Source: Lachnospiraceae bacterium (GTDB lineage: Bacteria > Bacillota > Clostridia > Lachnospirales > Lachnospiraceae). Taken from it: DNA of 40,325 nt. Each line of letters starts with the position of its first letter. Within the stretch, counting starts at the first letter, position 1. The notes beneath the pieces were generated by a model, which worked only from the letters and a program-made list of their open reading frames with translations, was not told the DNA's origin and did no database searches. The position numbers and the translations under genes were made by a program. Location of the stretch: assembly GCA_024698865.1 (NCBI GenBank), contig JAILQS010000172.1, positions 1 to 40,325 on the forward strand, in the 5' to 3' direction. This document shows, one piece after another, positions 39,932-40,325 of this stretch.

Positions 39932-40325
39932 ATGCCAAGAAGTAAGATCTACCCAACCAAAATCTATCTGGCAGACGGCGGTATGATTATTCTTCCTATT
40001 CAGTATGTGGGCTTTTATGATGAAGGGAATACACCAAAACAGTTAAACTATCCGATTAAATCCTATGTCGCCGGGAAGAAAACTTCTGCCGTTAAGAAGT
40101 GTAAAAAGATTTGCCAAAAGGTTTCTTCCAAGAAGGTATCCTGCGAAGAGGCAAAGACCATTCTTACCAAGAAAGAAAAGAACTATCTCAAGAAGCACTT
40201 ATACGCCCTTACCAAACAGGAAATGAAAAAAGTAAAGAAAGTATATGAGCTTCCGTGTGGAAAGGTTTTTCTTACCAAGAACAATCTGACTTATGTGATG
40301 ATTTACGGTAAATGGTGTGACGGTA
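39932..40325 (+). CDS. Lys/Cys-containing protein of unknown function, truncated by window end; possibly a gene fragment
   Basis: Open frame MPRSKIYPTKIYLADGGMIILPIQYVGFYDEGNTPKQLNYPIKSYVAGKKTSAVKKCKKICQKVSSKK... to the window edge. In-frame TGA directly upstream and no clear RBS. Confidence 0.5.
   Translation, partial: MPRSKIYPTKIYLADGGMIILPIQYVGFYDEGNTPKQLNYPIKSYVAGKKTSAVKKCKKICQKVSSKKVSCEEAKTILTKKEKNYLKKHLYALTKQEMKKVKKVYELPCGKVFLTKNNLTYVMIYGKWCDG

Overview
The window is a chromosomal segment of a low-GC Clostridia (Lachnospiraceae-like) genome; the taxon is inferred from protein style only. From ~9.0 kb to 39.7 kb it is mostly conserved housekeeping genes: argS, two P-loop ATPases, a Cof-type HAD phosphatase, a SpoIID-like protein, queA with a C-terminal extension, an FtsQ/DivIB-like protein, a TepA/ClpP-like protease, a NUDIX hydrolase, enolase, uppP, FtsK/SpoIIIE, an ATP-grasp protein, fhs, an aconitase-family hydratase, an AI-2E family transporter and an amidase. 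Several large secreted proteins are interspersed. The first ~9 kb is a rearranged accessory region. It holds the 3' end of an ABC transporter gene, a disrupted Ig-like surface-protein relic, a lipoprotein gene, an apparent 5' fragment of tcdA with its own promoter fused to the relic, and two intact large surface-protein genes. The most unusual signal is a family of ~60-bp repeats arranged head-to-head (three forward units, a constant spacer, then reverse units). Two copies, sharing a 141-bp core with only 3 differences, flank the surface-protein pair as direct repeats ~6.9 kb apart. A minimal one-hairpin version of the same family forms the terminator-like hairpin after the ABC transporter. 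Other structured repeats are a ~75-bp hairpin-bearing tandem array, 14-bp, 15-bp and 22-bp tandem repeats, and a 139-bp intergenic palindrome near the right end. All calls come from reading the sequence and the ORF track; no database search was run.
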